This document shows positions 33,266-43,700 of a stretch of DNA of 64,000 bases, one piece after another. The notes below the pieces were generated by a model that made no database searches, was not told where the DNA came from, and was given only the letters and a program-made list of their open reading frames with translations. The stretch comes from Nocardia sp. BMG111209 (GTDB lineage: Bacteria; Actinomycetota; Actinomycetes; Mycobacteriales; Mycobacteriaceae): NCBI RefSeq assembly GCF_000381925.1, contig NZ_KB907307.1:3162001-3226000 (forward strand). Direction: 5' to 3'. The position numbers and the translations under genes are program-made. How positions within the stretch are numbered: position 1 is the first letter of the stretch; every line of letters begins with the position of its first letter.

Positions 33266-35852
33266 CTTCGCCTTCCTGTTCGTTCGAGGCCACGGGATTC
33301 GCGGACGTCGGATACGGCTCGGGACGAGCACGACGCCCCTGCCGGGTACCGTTCTCGATCGCCGACATCAAATCCCGCGCCTGATCGGCACTACGCGCCG
33401 GCTCCGAACCGTACTCCTCGGCCGGCGGATTGTTCGCCAGCTCGGGTGCCAGGCTGGCCTGCTTGCGGCGGCGGGGCAGTTGCGGACGGGTACCGCCGGT
33501 GCTGCTCGGCGGCGCCGTGGGTGTCGGGCGGGGTTGCGGTTCGGGCTGCGAAACCGCCCGCAGGTACGCGGTATCCGGCTGATCGAGCGGCGGCGCGGGG
33601 CGGGGGGCGGGCGGGGCCGGCGGCGTGACCGGCCGGAGGTAGGAGGTGTCGGCGGGCTCCGGATAGGACGGGCGCTCGTACGTGGGCCGTTCCGGCGGCG
33701 GAGGCTGGTACGGCGGTTCGGGAGCCACGGCGTGGTGGCGGCCGGTGTCGAAAACCGAACGGCCGAAACCGAAGCCGGGGTCGTCCGCCATCGCGAGGGA
33801 ATCGACCGGATTCGGTTCGGGTGCGTATGCCGGTGGGGCGGACGGTGATTCGAGGGACGGCATCGGATAGGAACCGGTCACCGCGGCGGGTGCGGGGGCC
33901 TGCCGGACCGGGACCCGGTCGCGGAGGTGGTCGGCCACCGGGGCGTCGGTGGTGATCAAGCCGACCGGGATCAACACGATCGCACGGATCCCACCGTAAT
34001 CGGAATCGGTCAACCGCACCGAGATACCGTGACGCGTGGCCAACTGCGCCACCACGAACAACCCCAGACGAGAATCCGCGGACAGGGTCGCGAGACCGAA
34101 ATCCGGTGGGTTGCGCAGCATCTCGTTGACGCGTTCGAGTTCGTCGGCGGGCATACCCATGCCCTGATCGCTGACCTCGACGACGACACCCTTGCCGACG
34201 CTGTTGCCGGTCACGTCGACCCGGGACTGAGGCGGGGAGAACGCGGTCGCGTTGTCCACCAACTCGGCCAGCAGGTGCATGAGGTCGGCGACCACATTGC
34301 CCAGCACGAACACCCGCGGCAGCCGATGCGTGTTCACCCGGGCATAGTCGAGGGTCTCGGCCACAGCGCTGCGGACCAGTTCCATCAGAGGGACCGGACG
34401 CCGCCACTGCCGGCCCGGTTTACCGCCACCGAGGATGATCAGGTTCTCGGCGTTACGGCGTTCACGGGTCGCGAGGTGATCGAGGCGGAAGAAGGTGTCC
34501 AGCAACGCCGGATCCTCCTGCTTCGACTCGGCCTGATCCAGCAACTCCAACTGCCGCGCCACCACGATCTGACTGCGATGCGCGATATTCAAGAACACCG
34601 ACCGCACACCCTCACGAGTACGCGCCTCGGTGATCGCCGCCGACACCGCCGCGGTGTGCGCACGGTTGAAAGCCTGTGCGACCTCACCGATCTCGTCGTT
34701 GCCGAAGTCCAGGTGCGCGGCCTCGGTGGCGGGATCGACCTGCTCCCCGGCATCGATCTTGCGCATCGTCTCGGGCAGCTGCACCTCCGCCAGAGCCAGT
34801 GTCTCGGTACGCAATCGGCGCAACCGGCGGATGATCCGGTTGGCGAGCAGTACCGCGATGGTGAACGCGACGATCGCCAGCGCGATCGCGCTGCCACCAC
34901 TGACCAGCACGGCCCGCGACCGATCGTGGGCCAGGTCGGCGGCGCCGTTGTTGGCGCGGCCGTTCTGCTGCAGGATGATCGCGAACATCTGCTCACCGAC
35001 CGAGTTGACGGCGGTCCGCCACTCGTCGATCGGCATCGGAAGTGGCGCCGGCGCACCGTTCTTGGCGGACGCCGGCATCAGCAGCGCGTCCTCCATGGCG
35101 GTCACCTGCCCGAATGCCGGGCCGGCCAGCAGATCCTTGACCAGCTTCGCGTCGGTGTCGTCCAGATCGTTCACCAGCTGGTTGAGCAGCGAGTGATACA
35201 GGCCCACGTTGTTGCCGTATTCGGACAGCAGCGCCGGTGACATATCGCCGCCGACGGCCGCCAGGGTGAGCGCGTTGGCCCGCGAATTGGCCTCGAGCGC
35301 CTGGAACAGCTTCAGCGAGATCATCTGGTAGATGGCGGTATTGATCGTCGGCGCGCTCTGGCCGACGATCTTGCTGCCCTTGTCCACGCCGTCGAGAATC
35401 GCGGTGTAGAACTTGTACACGTCGGGGATCTGCACCGCACCCGCGTCGACGCCGGCGCGGACGCTCGGCAGCTGCACGTTGATCAGCTTCTGGGTGGCGG
35501 CCATCTTCGCGTCCATATCGGCACCGCCGACATGCTGGATGGGCGAGCCGACGGCGGCGAGCCCGGCCAGCGCCTTGTCCAGCCGCGCGCGGGCGGCGGG
35601 CAGCGCCTGCGGATTGGCGTCCTGTCCGGCCAGATGCGCGATGGACTGCAGACGCTCGTCCTCCTCGGCCGTCATCAATTCCTTGGTGAACGCGAGGCCG
35701 CTCCCCATGGATCGCGAGAAGTCCTCGGCGTTGCCGGCATCGTCCTCGAGGGAGATGGTGTACCCCACGCCGATTCCGAACAGTGCGAGACTCGGGACGA
35801 AGGCGATGGCGAGAATCCGAGTGCGGATCCCGGATAGTTTGACTCTCTGCAC
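33243..35852 (-). CDS. cvnA: Conservon sensor histidine kinase-like protein CvnA
   Basis: 869 residues. First TM at about 12-32 (ILAIAFVPSLALFGIGVGY), then a nitrate/nitrite-sensor-like extracytoplasmic region, second TM near 320-342 (SAIALAIVAFTIAVLLANRI) and a HAMP-like helix. The HATPase N-box reads LLAELVDNATAFSPP. The C-terminal ~220 residues are a Pro-rich disordered tail. It would sense an external cue and signal through CvnB-CvnD. The upstream 478 bp (35853-36330) holds no gene I can support and includes the palindrome CACGTG near the start. Confidence 0.92.
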   Translation of the reverse strand: MQRVKLSGIRTRILAIAFVPSLALFGIGVGYTISLEDDAGNAEDFSRSMGSGLAFTKELMTAEEDERLQSIAHLAGQDANPQALPAARARLDKALAGLAAVGSPIQHVGGADMDAKMAATQKLINVQLPSVRAGVDAGAVQIPDVYKFYTAILDGVDKGSKIVGQSAPTINTAIYQMISLKLFQALEANSRANALTLAAVGGDMSPALLSEYGNNVGLYHSLLNQLVNDLDDTDAKLVKDLLAGPAFGQVTAMEDALLMPASAKNGAPAPLPMPIDEWRTAVNSVGEQMFAIILQQNGRANNGAADLAHDRSRAVLVSGGSAIALAIVAFTIAVLLANRIIRRLRRLRTETLALAEVQLPETMRKIDAGEQVDPATEAAHLDFGNDEIGEVAQAFNRAHTAAVSAAITEARTREGVRSVFLNIAHRSQIVVARQLELLDQAESKQEDPALLDTFFRLDHLATRERRNAENLIILGGGKPGRQWRRPVPLMELVRSAVAETLDYARVNTHRLPRVFVLGNVVADLMHLLAELVDNATAFSPPQSRVDVTGNSVGKGVVVEVSDQGMGMPADELERVNEMLRNPPDFGLATLSADSRLGLFVVAQLATRHGISVRLTDSDYGGIRAIVLIPVGLITTDAPVADHLRDRVPVRQAPAPAAVTGSYPMPSLESPSAPPAYAPEPNPVDSLAMADDPGFGFGRSVFDTGRHHAVAPEPPYQPPPPERPTYERPSYPEPADTSYLRPVTPPAPPAPRPAPPLDQPDTAYLRAVSQPEPQPRPTPTAPPSSTGGTRPQLPRRRKQASLAPELANNPPAEEYGSEPARSADQARDLMSAIENGTRQGRRARPEPYPTSANPVASNEQEGEGDFFYRR

Positions 35853-36330
35853 GGGCGAAGTGTAACCACGTGAAAGGGATATGTCATTCTATCTCTACCT
35901 GCGACAATAGGCGCACACGAGACATCGCCGGTCCGTCGCCGCTGCGCCGGTCCGTGATCTCGACCGCCCGACGTGACCACAATCGATAGCCCGATGTCGT
36001 TGGGAGATACGACACCCGATGCGGGACTTCGTCCTCGTGACGAGCACCGCCATGATATCCGGGCTGCCGCCCGAGCGTATCGCCAACGGCGGGAATCGGT
36101 CTCGGGCAATCCGGTCGAATCGGGCGGACAAGGCCCGCGGCGGTGGCCGCGCAGCTCACCGACGCGGCGCGACCGTCGCCGCCGGCCGACTTCGCCCGCG
36201 GGTTCCGAGGGGTCCGATGGTGTGCCGGTCGGCCGCATCGGATTCGGTGCCCGAGACCCGGGTATGTGAACGGCAGACGGGCCCGTCGGATTCGCGCCGG
36301 ACGGACCACCGATCACAGGGAGGATGTGTC

Positions 36331-36477
36331 GTGACGGTGCTGTACAAACCGCTGGCGTTGCTGGCCGGCGTGGCGGGCGGAATCCTGTCGTCGTGGCTGT
36401 TCCACCGGATGTGGGGCGCCCTCGTCGAGGGGGACGAGGCGCCGGCCACCGCCGAACCGCCCATGGGGCCGGATTAG
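36331..36477 (+). CDS. Short DUF4235 membrane protein
   Basis: 48 residues from a GTG with GGGAGGA upstream. LYKPLALLAGVAGGILSSWLFHRMWG is the DUF4235 hallmark and a single TM helix. Family members are usually nearly twice as long and have two TM spans, so this one is truncated at the C-terminus or a short variant. Followed by a strong hairpin. Confidence 0.7.
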   Translation: MTVLYKPLALLAGVAGGILSSWLFHRMWGALVEGDEAPATAEPPMGPD

Positions 36478-36478
36478 C

Positions 36479-36509
36479 CGCGTTCCGGGGCGGGCAACCC
36501 CGGAACGCG
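36479..36509. terminator. Bidirectional hairpin terminator
   Basis: Perfect 12-bp arms CGCGTTCCGGGG (36479-36490) and CCCCGGAACGCG (36498-36509) with a 7-base loop, between the convergent DUF4235 and CsbD stops. It has no long T-run, as is usual in actinomycetes. Confidence 0.8.
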
Positions 36510-36518
36510 ATCCGGACA

Positions 36519-36761
36519 TCAGTCGCGCTGGAAGCTCTGCTGCCGCGCCTCGTCGACCTTCGCCTCGCCGCGGGCCTTCGCCGCCTCGGCCTCCTTCTGC
36601 GCCGCGGTGCGCTGCGATCGCGCCTTGTCCTGCTGCGCGCGCCCCTCCTTCTTCAGACCCTCGTTACCGGTCAGCGCGCCGGCGGCCTCCTTCGCCTTCC
36701 CCTTCGCATCCTCGATGACACCCTCCGCCGCTTCCCGTGGTCCGGACTTGTGCTGGGTCAC
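36519..36761 (-). CDS. CsbD-like stress protein
   Basis: 80 residues from the GTG at 36761, with GGAGGAG eight bases upstream. AAEGVIEDAKGKAKEAAGALTGNEGLKKEG is the CsbD motif. The C-terminal 35 residues are a charged helix. CsbD proteins are abundant general-stress proteins of unknown function. Confidence 0.85.
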   Translation of the reverse strand: MTQHKSGPREAAEGVIEDAKGKAKEAAGALTGNEGLKKEGRAQQDKARSQRTAAQKEAEAAKARGEAKVDEARQQSFQRD

Positions 36762-36995
36762 GATGATCTCCTCCGATCGCCGAATGGAATCGAGCCGTCT
36801 CGGATGCGCGGCTACCCGTGGCGACGCGAGGTGATTCGGCGGGTGGCGCAGATGTGACGTTGCGAACGAGCATCGGCGACCGCACTCCCCCCCGCCGATT
36901 CGACTCATATGTCCGGATACCCGCGACCGAGCGTAATTTCTGCCACGGACGGAACTGGCCGGTATTTTTCATATTCGTGAACGCCGGGACTCCCG

Positions 36996-39900
36996 ATGGC
37001 CGATGATGTTCGGAGCGAGAGTTACATCTCCGGGGCGAATCCGAGTAAACGATACGAGTCGGTCATTCCGGGTCCGGCACGGCGATGGGGGATCACTCGG
37101 GAGGGCAGCAATGGACACGCGCGATGCCGACCGGACAGTTCGAACGATGTACGTTCACAGCGAATTCGGCGCCGGCCGATTCGCCCGGAGAACGGCACCG
37201 GCCCGGGTGAGTCCGAGGAGATCCTTCCCGGGCTGATCTATCGATACCGAGAAATGGAAAACGATGAATACGGCAGGTCCGTACATCTGACCGTCTATCT
37301 CGGCCTCGGTGACGTCGGTGGAATGCTGTGGGAACAACAGATCAAGGTACTGCAGCGGATCGGCAATGTGAAACATCCGGCACTTCCGGTATTTCTGTCC
37401 GGTGGCCACATTCCGGGATCCGACCCGAACGAGCCCGGCCCGCCTCGCATCGGCGCGGGGTATGTACGGACACGGAGTTACGAACACGTGGACGGCGACG
37501 AGCCCGTGGGTGATTACGCGGACAAGATCGCCGCGCACCTTCGCGAGCATCCCGTACAGGCCCTGCAGAATCTGTGGTTGATCGCCGACGCACTCTCGAT
37601 ACTGCACGACGCCCACATCGCGCATCGAAACCTGTGGCCGGGCATCCTCGAACACGAATTCCCGCGGGAGGACGTCGCCGCACTACGGCTGGCCCGATTC
37701 GAGATGAGTTCGATGGTGGCGAATCTGCTCCGCAGTCATCTGCTGGGGGCGACCGGTGTCGAGCAGGTGCGGCGATTGTATCTGGACCAGGATCCGCGGT
37801 CGTTACCGTACACACCACCGGAACGACTGGAATTCCTGTTCGGCGACGACGATTCGATATTGTTGTCCGACACCGCCGACGACGTGTTCGCGCTCGGCAT
37901 GCTGGCTGCCGAATGGCTGCTCCCCGCAACGGATTTCACGATCGCTTCGGCGCGGCGCGCGAGCCTGATCGAGGTGCAGCGCGAGGTGCGCCGCACAGTG
38001 AACCTCAGCACCGTCCTGCCACGAGGGCTCGCGCGCCTGATCCACGCGATGCTCCACCCCGTCCCGGCCGAGCGTCCCACCATGCACGAGGTGGTCCGCG
38101 AATTCAGCGCCTGCTACGACGATGCGCTGGCAGCGCTCGAGCCGCGTCACGCCTCGGAACCGTATCTGGTCGTCTTCATGCCGACCTACGCGGATATCCA
38201 GCTGCGTGAGCTGCTGAGCGAGTCGGCGACGACGGAGGGCGGGAAAGAGGAACTGTCGACGGTGATCGAGCGGGATTTCAAGGGCGCAAAGGTCACCTAC
38301 TCGAAAACCGGTGCTGCGAACTATCTGAGCGAGGGACAGTATCGCGAGGAAGCGACGACGGTGGTGTTCGGGCACGAGTTCGTGTGGTTCTGCTCGACAT
38401 ATTTCCGGGCGGGATTCGGCGGCCGGAAGTACATGGAGCAAGTGGCCGTCGTCCGGCATCCGGTTCCCCATTCCAAGATGTCTCCGCGGTTGCAGACCCT
38501 GCGTGAGACGGCGCCGCAACGGACGCTGTTCGCCGTCGAATCCGTGCCGATGGACATAGGCGGCGCAAAACTCGAGCAGATGAGTTCGGGCCGGCCTTCG
38601 TGGACGGAGCTGGTCGACCCGATCAAGGGCCTCGTCACCGAGGACGGCGCCGACAGCGTCGATTATCTGGACGCATTGGACCTGCTGCTCCAGTATCAGA
38701 CCGGTTGCCGATATGCGCGCGAATATGCTTTCGTGCGCGAACGGGACGGGCAGCAGCGTGGGGGTGAGACCGTGCTCCGATGGGATCGCCACCGCGACAC
38801 GAGACGCACCGACAATCTGGCGAATCCGCTCCATGTCAAGATCCGCAAGGACGACTACCTGCGGCCGGGCATGGCCGATTTCTTCGCCGAGGCGGACGAG
38901 AACGAGGATTCGTCACACATCATGATCGAGATCCGGCGCGATATCGCGGGACAGCCCGGCACCCGGCCGGAGGACCGGGTGGGCATCTATCGCTTCCTCA
39001 GTTTCCGCGGACAGGATCTGATCATCGTCGATTCCTACAATCTCCCGTTCATTCCCGATACGGGGTGGATCCGCCTCGCCGACGATCAGGCCCAGCAGAC
39101 GGTCGAGAGGCGGCAGGCGGACGCCTATTTCGAGCTCGAGGGCAACCGGGCGCTGCTGTCCCAGCTCGTACACCCGCACGGTGGCTTCACCACCGGTGAC
39201 AAATGGAACGACGCAGAACGACGCCTCGAGGGCGAAGGCGGGCGCGCCGTCAAAGCGATGCTCTCGCACGAACAGATGTTCGCCCTCCAGGGGCCACCCG
39301 GCACCGGGAAGACGGAAGTCACCTCGGAATCGGCCGCCGCGCTGCTCGAGCACGATCCCGGCGCCCGGCTGCTGATCTCCGCGCAATCGCACGACGCACT
39401 CGACAATCTCGCGGCGCGCGTCCTGCGAAAGGTCGGCGCCCTCGACCACGACGACCGCCCACAGCCCTGTGACTTCGTCGCAATCCGCGCCGGAAGCGAT
39501 CTCTCGTTCCACAGTGTGTCGAAGACGATGGCCCAGTTCGCCGAAAACGAGGTGGCCAGGCGGCTCATCGGGGATATCGAGCATCGCGTCGCCGAGAACA
39601 TCGCCACCGGGCGCGCGCACACCCAACGACTACAGGAGATCCTCGGTGAATGGGCAGCGTCGGTGGGCCGCAGCGATATCGAACTGATCCTCCGGATGCG
39701 GAAGGCCGCCAATCTGGTTTTCGCCACCACCGGCGCGGCCACTCGGGACCGCCTGGTACATCACGGCTCGCCGGAACCCTTCGACTGGGTACTCGTCGAG
39801 GAGGCGGCCAAGGCATGGCCCACCGAACTGATCATGCCGCTGGTCCGGGGCGTCCGGTGGAGCCTCATCGGGGATCAGGCACAGATCGGTGCCTACGGGC

Positions 39901-40706
39901 GCCAGGAAGTGGAGCGGTTCATCGACAGTTGCTACAACGACCCGAATCCGCGGGTGCTGGCGTGGGGTGAGAAGAAGGAACGCCTGCTCGAAGCCTTCGA
40001 CACCTTCGGCCAGATGTTCACGGCGGGTACCGGTTCCGGTCGGCGCGCCACACCGGTCATGGAACTCACCGAACAGCGTCGGATGCATTCCTCGATCGCG
40101 TCCGTGGTGAGCCGCACGTTCTATGCGACGCGCGCCGCCGGTGCGCTGAAAACGGTTCGCCCCGACGTCGACCACGGCATCACGACACCCGAATTCCTGC
40201 GCGGCCGCGCGCTGGTGTGGATCGACACCGATCCCACGGAGCAGGCAATGGGGTTCTGGCACAACGACACCGAAGCGAAGATCGTCGCCGCGCTGGTGCG
40301 GGCGCTGGCGCCCCGGCTCGCGCTGTCCGACGCCGACGGCGGTGCCTCACTGGCGATCCTGACGCCGTACCGCGAACAGGTCGTCGAATTGCGGGGCCGG
40401 GTGAGCGAAGCCGCGAGCCGTGTATTCACCATCGACTCGTTCCAGGGTCGCGAGGCCGACATCGTGATCGCTTCGCTCGTTCGGGACCGGCAGAACAAGG
40501 CGGCGGATGCGCACAAGAGCATCGGGCACCTCGCCGACCCGGCGCGAACCAACGTCCTGATCAGTCGCGCCCGTACTCTGCTCGTCCTGGTCGGAAGGCT
40601 GCCGGTGTTCGAGTCGGTGGACAGCCCGCACTGGCACGAGATCACCGCCGCCGTACGGGAGATGCACGCCGATGTGCCACTGGAGAATACGGGGCTGGCC
40701 CAATGA
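36996..40706 (+). CDS. Pseudokinase-Upf1-like SF1 helicase fusion (MkoA-like, Mokosh)
   Basis: Up to 1236 residues. N-terminal kinase-like domain: the catalytic HRD reads HRN (AHRNLWPG near 208) and the metal-binding DFG reads RFE (near 233), so it is a pseudokinase. After a mixed region comes a COG1112/Upf1-type helicase: Walker A QGPPGTGKT near 765, Walker B LVEEAAKAWP near 932, GDQAQIGAY near 962, EQRRMHSS near 1028, DSFQGREADIVI near 1147, NVLISRA near 1186. This kinase-helicase arrangement is that of MkoA in type I Mokosh anti-phage systems. The stop overlaps the next gene by ATGA. The start is uncertain: 36996 lacks a good ribosome-binding site, the ATG at 37111 with GGAGGGCAGCA is in another frame, and 37254 is an internal option. 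Confidence 0.85.
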   Translation: MADDVRSESYISGANPSKRYESVIPGPARRWGITREGSNGHARCRPDSSNDVRSQRIRRRPIRPENGTGPGESEEILPGLIYRYREMENDEYGRSVHLTVYLGLGDVGGMLWEQQIKVLQRIGNVKHPALPVFLSGGHIPGSDPNEPGPPRIGAGYVRTRSYEHVDGDEPVGDYADKIAAHLREHPVQALQNLWLIADALSILHDAHIAHRNLWPGILEHEFPREDVAALRLARFEMSSMVANLLRSHLLGATGVEQVRRLYLDQDPRSLPYTPPERLEFLFGDDDSILLSDTADDVFALGMLAAEWLLPATDFTIASARRASLIEVQREVRRTVNLSTVLPRGLARLIHAMLHPVPAERPTMHEVVREFSACYDDALAALEPRHASEPYLVVFMPTYADIQLRELLSESATTEGGKEELSTVIERDFKGAKVTYSKTGAANYLSEGQYREEATTVVFGHEFVWFCSTYFRAGFGGRKYMEQVAVVRHPVPHSKMSPRLQTLRETAPQRTLFAVESVPMDIGGAKLEQMSSGRPSWTELVDPIKGLVTEDGADSVDYLDALDLLLQYQTGCRYAREYAFVRERDGQQRGGETVLRWDRHRDTRRTDNLANPLHVKIRKDDYLRPGMADFFAEADENEDSSHIMIEIRRDIAGQPGTRPEDRVGIYRFLSFRGQDLIIVDSYNLPFIPDTGWIRLADDQAQQTVERRQADAYFELEGNRALLSQLVHPHGGFTTGDKWNDAERRLEGEGGRAVKAMLSHEQMFALQGPPGTGKTEVTSESAAALLEHDPGARLLISAQSHDALDNLAARVLRKVGALDHDDRPQPCDFVAIRAGSDLSFHSVSKTMAQFAENEVARRLIGDIEHRVAENIATGRAHTQRLQEILGEWAASVGRSDIELILRMRKAANLVFATTGAATRDRLVHHGSPEPFDWVLVEEAAKAWPTELIMPLVRGVRWSLIGDQAQIGAYGRQEVERFIDSCYNDPNPRVLAWGEKKERLLEAFDTFGQMFTAGTGSGRRATPVMELTEQRRMHSSIASVVSRTFYATRAAGALKTVRPDVDHGITTPEFLRGRALVWIDTDPTEQAMGFWHNDTEAKIVAALVRALAPRLALSDADGGASLAILTPYREQVVELRGRVSEAASRVFTIDSFQGREADIVIASLVRDRQNKAADAHKSIGHLADPARTNVLISRARTLLVLVGRLPVFESVDSPHWHEITAAVREMHADVPLENTGLAQ

Positions 40707-43700
40707 ATCCGGTGGAAGTCTACGTGGAATGCGAAGTGCTGGAGGTCCGCCTGCGGCTCGCACCGGCAACCGATGCGTCGCCACTGGAGACGCTGGTGCT
40801 CAGGGCCATCGATCCCGACCCGCACGGCGCCGGCCCGCAGGAACAACGTCGTGGCGTGGACACCTATCTGGAACTCGCCCAGATGTTCGGGCTGACCCCG
40901 CGGATGATGATCGACCTGCTCGGAGATCTGTGGCGGGCACAACGGGTCGGTATCGACTTCGGCGCGCAGCCGGAGCGGATCCGGTTGACCGAGAAAGCGC
41001 GTGCCGAACTCGGGCAACTGAGCGAACGGGATTTCCTGTCGAGCAGCAGCCGCTCCTCCGATACGCAGAAAATCCTGCTGGAGACGCTGACCGGCGCCGT
41101 CCTGCCGATCGGTGCGGCTCGGTGGCGGGCCCGGCACGCGGGTCTGAAGGTGCCACGAAGCAGCCTCGACAAACGTCCCCGGGATATCGAGCGCCACGAG
41201 TTGGCGGCCGCCGTGCAACGAAATCTGGAACGCATCGACGACCGCGCACCCTCCAGGGTGGCCGATGTCCACCTGGTACCCGATCCCCAGCGAACCGGTA
41301 ATCCGATCCAATACTTCGCCCTCACCGTCAAAGCCGGTATCGACCATCGTGGCCGGTTGCTCGTCCAGGTCGAGGACCGCGCCCTGACCCGTACCGCGCA
41401 ACGGGAGGCGACGGCGCGACTGCAGCAACTGATCGAGGACGACCCCACCCACAATTTCGTCAAGACCCTGCGCGGCCAGGCGACGCCTATTCACGAACCA
41501 CTCGAACGAGTCGATCTCCAGCTCGCCGCGCTACAGCGCTCCATCGCCGGACTCGCCGCGACCGAACCGGCCCATCGTCAGAGCGAACACGACCGCGTAG
41601 CCGCGGCGGCGACCCTGCTCGGCATCGAGATCGCGGATATGGCGGCTCGCCAAACGCGGGTCGTCGCGATCCGCACCACGGACGAGCATCGGGCCGAAAT
41701 CTGCGCGATGCTCGAATCGGCCCGGCAGCAGGTCGTATTCGTCGTTCCGTGGATTCGATACAACGGGCTCGCACCCTTTGTCGAGACGATCACCGCGGCC
41801 GTGGCGCGCGGCGTCCACATCGTCATCCTGTGGGGTATCGACCGGAACCGCGGCACGCTGGAGAACAACGTGCTCAACGCGCTCGACGGCATCGAACGTG
41901 CCGCACGCGCGAGCGGCGCCGGCGGAGCGCTGCACTACGACCGGGGCCTGCCCTCGCATGTCCACGCCAAGCTGGTGATCGCCGACGACCGGCGTTTCCT
42001 GGTCACCAGCAAGAACTTCTTCACCGCCAGCGAACTCGCCGAATTCGGTGTCGCCGCAACCGCTCTCGACGACACCCTCGCTCCGCTGGCGGCGGATGTG
42101 CTGCGCTGGGCACGGGACGCCACGCCCTCGCCGCAGGTCGCCGAGGCGATCGTCACCGATCATCGGATGTTCGGGAACCGCGCCCCGTATCCCGCGCCCG
42201 CCCTGTCGTTGCCCCGGGCCGACGCGACACTGCTCGCCGCCGCACCCGGATCCGCGGAACTGCGGGTGTGGGCGAGCGCATGGCAGACGACGGGCGAATA
42301 TCTGGGAGACCTGCTCACCGGGCTGCTCCCGGTCGCGTCGCTGGTCACCGACGGACTGCACCGCACCCTCATGTGGGAGGCGCTGCGCAACGCCGCCGCC
42401 CGGGTGGTGATCTGCTCGGACCGGCTGTCTCCCGATATCGTGACCGACGACTTCATCGACGAGGTGAACCGTTGCGTCGCACGGGGTACCGATGTGACGA
42501 TCGTCTACCGCCGATTCCCCGACACGGAGCAGGAACGCGGCCGGCACCAGGCCGGCATACTCGCGGATCTGGCGGGCAACCGCGGCACCGGGCGTGGCAG
42601 ACTGCTGATCCGGTGCGACGAGGACAGCCACGCGAAGGTGCTGGTGACCGATGATCTCGTGGTCGTCGGCAGTTACAACTACCTCTCCTTCGAGGCCACC
42701 TACCGATCGGGTCGCCGGCGGCAGCGCAGCGAGGTGAGCCTCCAATTGTATTCGCCGACCATGGCTTTGGCGATTGCCGCGATGGTCGAAGACGGTACCC
42801 CGGGCATCCCGGCACCGGCGACCGAGCCGCACGCGCCGACGATCCCCGTGGACAGTCTGCGCGCCAACGAACTTCTCGTCGCCCTGGCCGCCGCGCCGAG
42901 ATCGGCGGCGGGTGCGAAGCCCCCGGATTCGGCGGAGATCGCCACGCGGGTGCGCACCATCGCCTCGCTGTGCCGTTCGGGCACAACGGAATTCGCGATC
43001 GCGACGGTCCTGGCCGAGGCGGGCGCCGATCCGCGCACACTCGAACGCCTGTATGCGGCCGTCGTCTCCGAACTCGCGGTCGACGACATCTCGCACGACG
43101 GCTGGTGTATTCGCCTCGTGGACATCCTCTGGAGGCGTGGCAACTGGGTCGCCGCGCATGTCGTCCGCACGGCGATCGACTCCGAAACGGTGGTGCCACG
43201 CCGTAGTGTGACCGCGCTCGCCGCGGCTCATCGCAGCACCGGCTGTCCACCACTGCTCGCGGAGACCGCGCTGACCGAGGCGGCCACCCCTGCCGAGGTG
43301 ACGGCCCTCTCGATCTGGGCCGCCGCGACCTATCTCGACACCGGCCACTCCGTCCTTCGCGACGGGGCCGAGTTGCTGCTCGAGATGGTCGCGCCCGCGG
43401 CACGCGCATTCATCGAGCTCGCCCTCGAATCCGTGGCGGCGATGGGGCTGCTGCCGCGACAGGCGCTGGCGGACCGTACCTCGGTCGAGGCGCGGCAGGC
43501 CGAGTCCGAGCGCGCGTGGCTCACGCTCGGCGAAGCGATCCGGGCTTTCCGGCAGGCCCAGCACAGTTGCGTCCAGGAGCGAATGACCAAGAGCTACCTG
43601 CTGGAGCCCGGCGGGCAGATCTCGATGCTCGAACTGCTCGCGGACTCGCGTGATCCGGTTGCGACGCGCGGCTGGCTCGCGGACAACGGCGGAGAACGCG

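Noticed and set aside
35853..36330. Small genes in the gap upstream of cvnA
   Set aside because: Frames overlap each other, lack ribosome-binding sites and have random Arg-rich composition.
40217..40702. Upstream open extension of the PLD-HATPase frame
   Set aside because: It lies wholly inside the helicase in another frame; the ATGA overlap at 40703 is the natural start.
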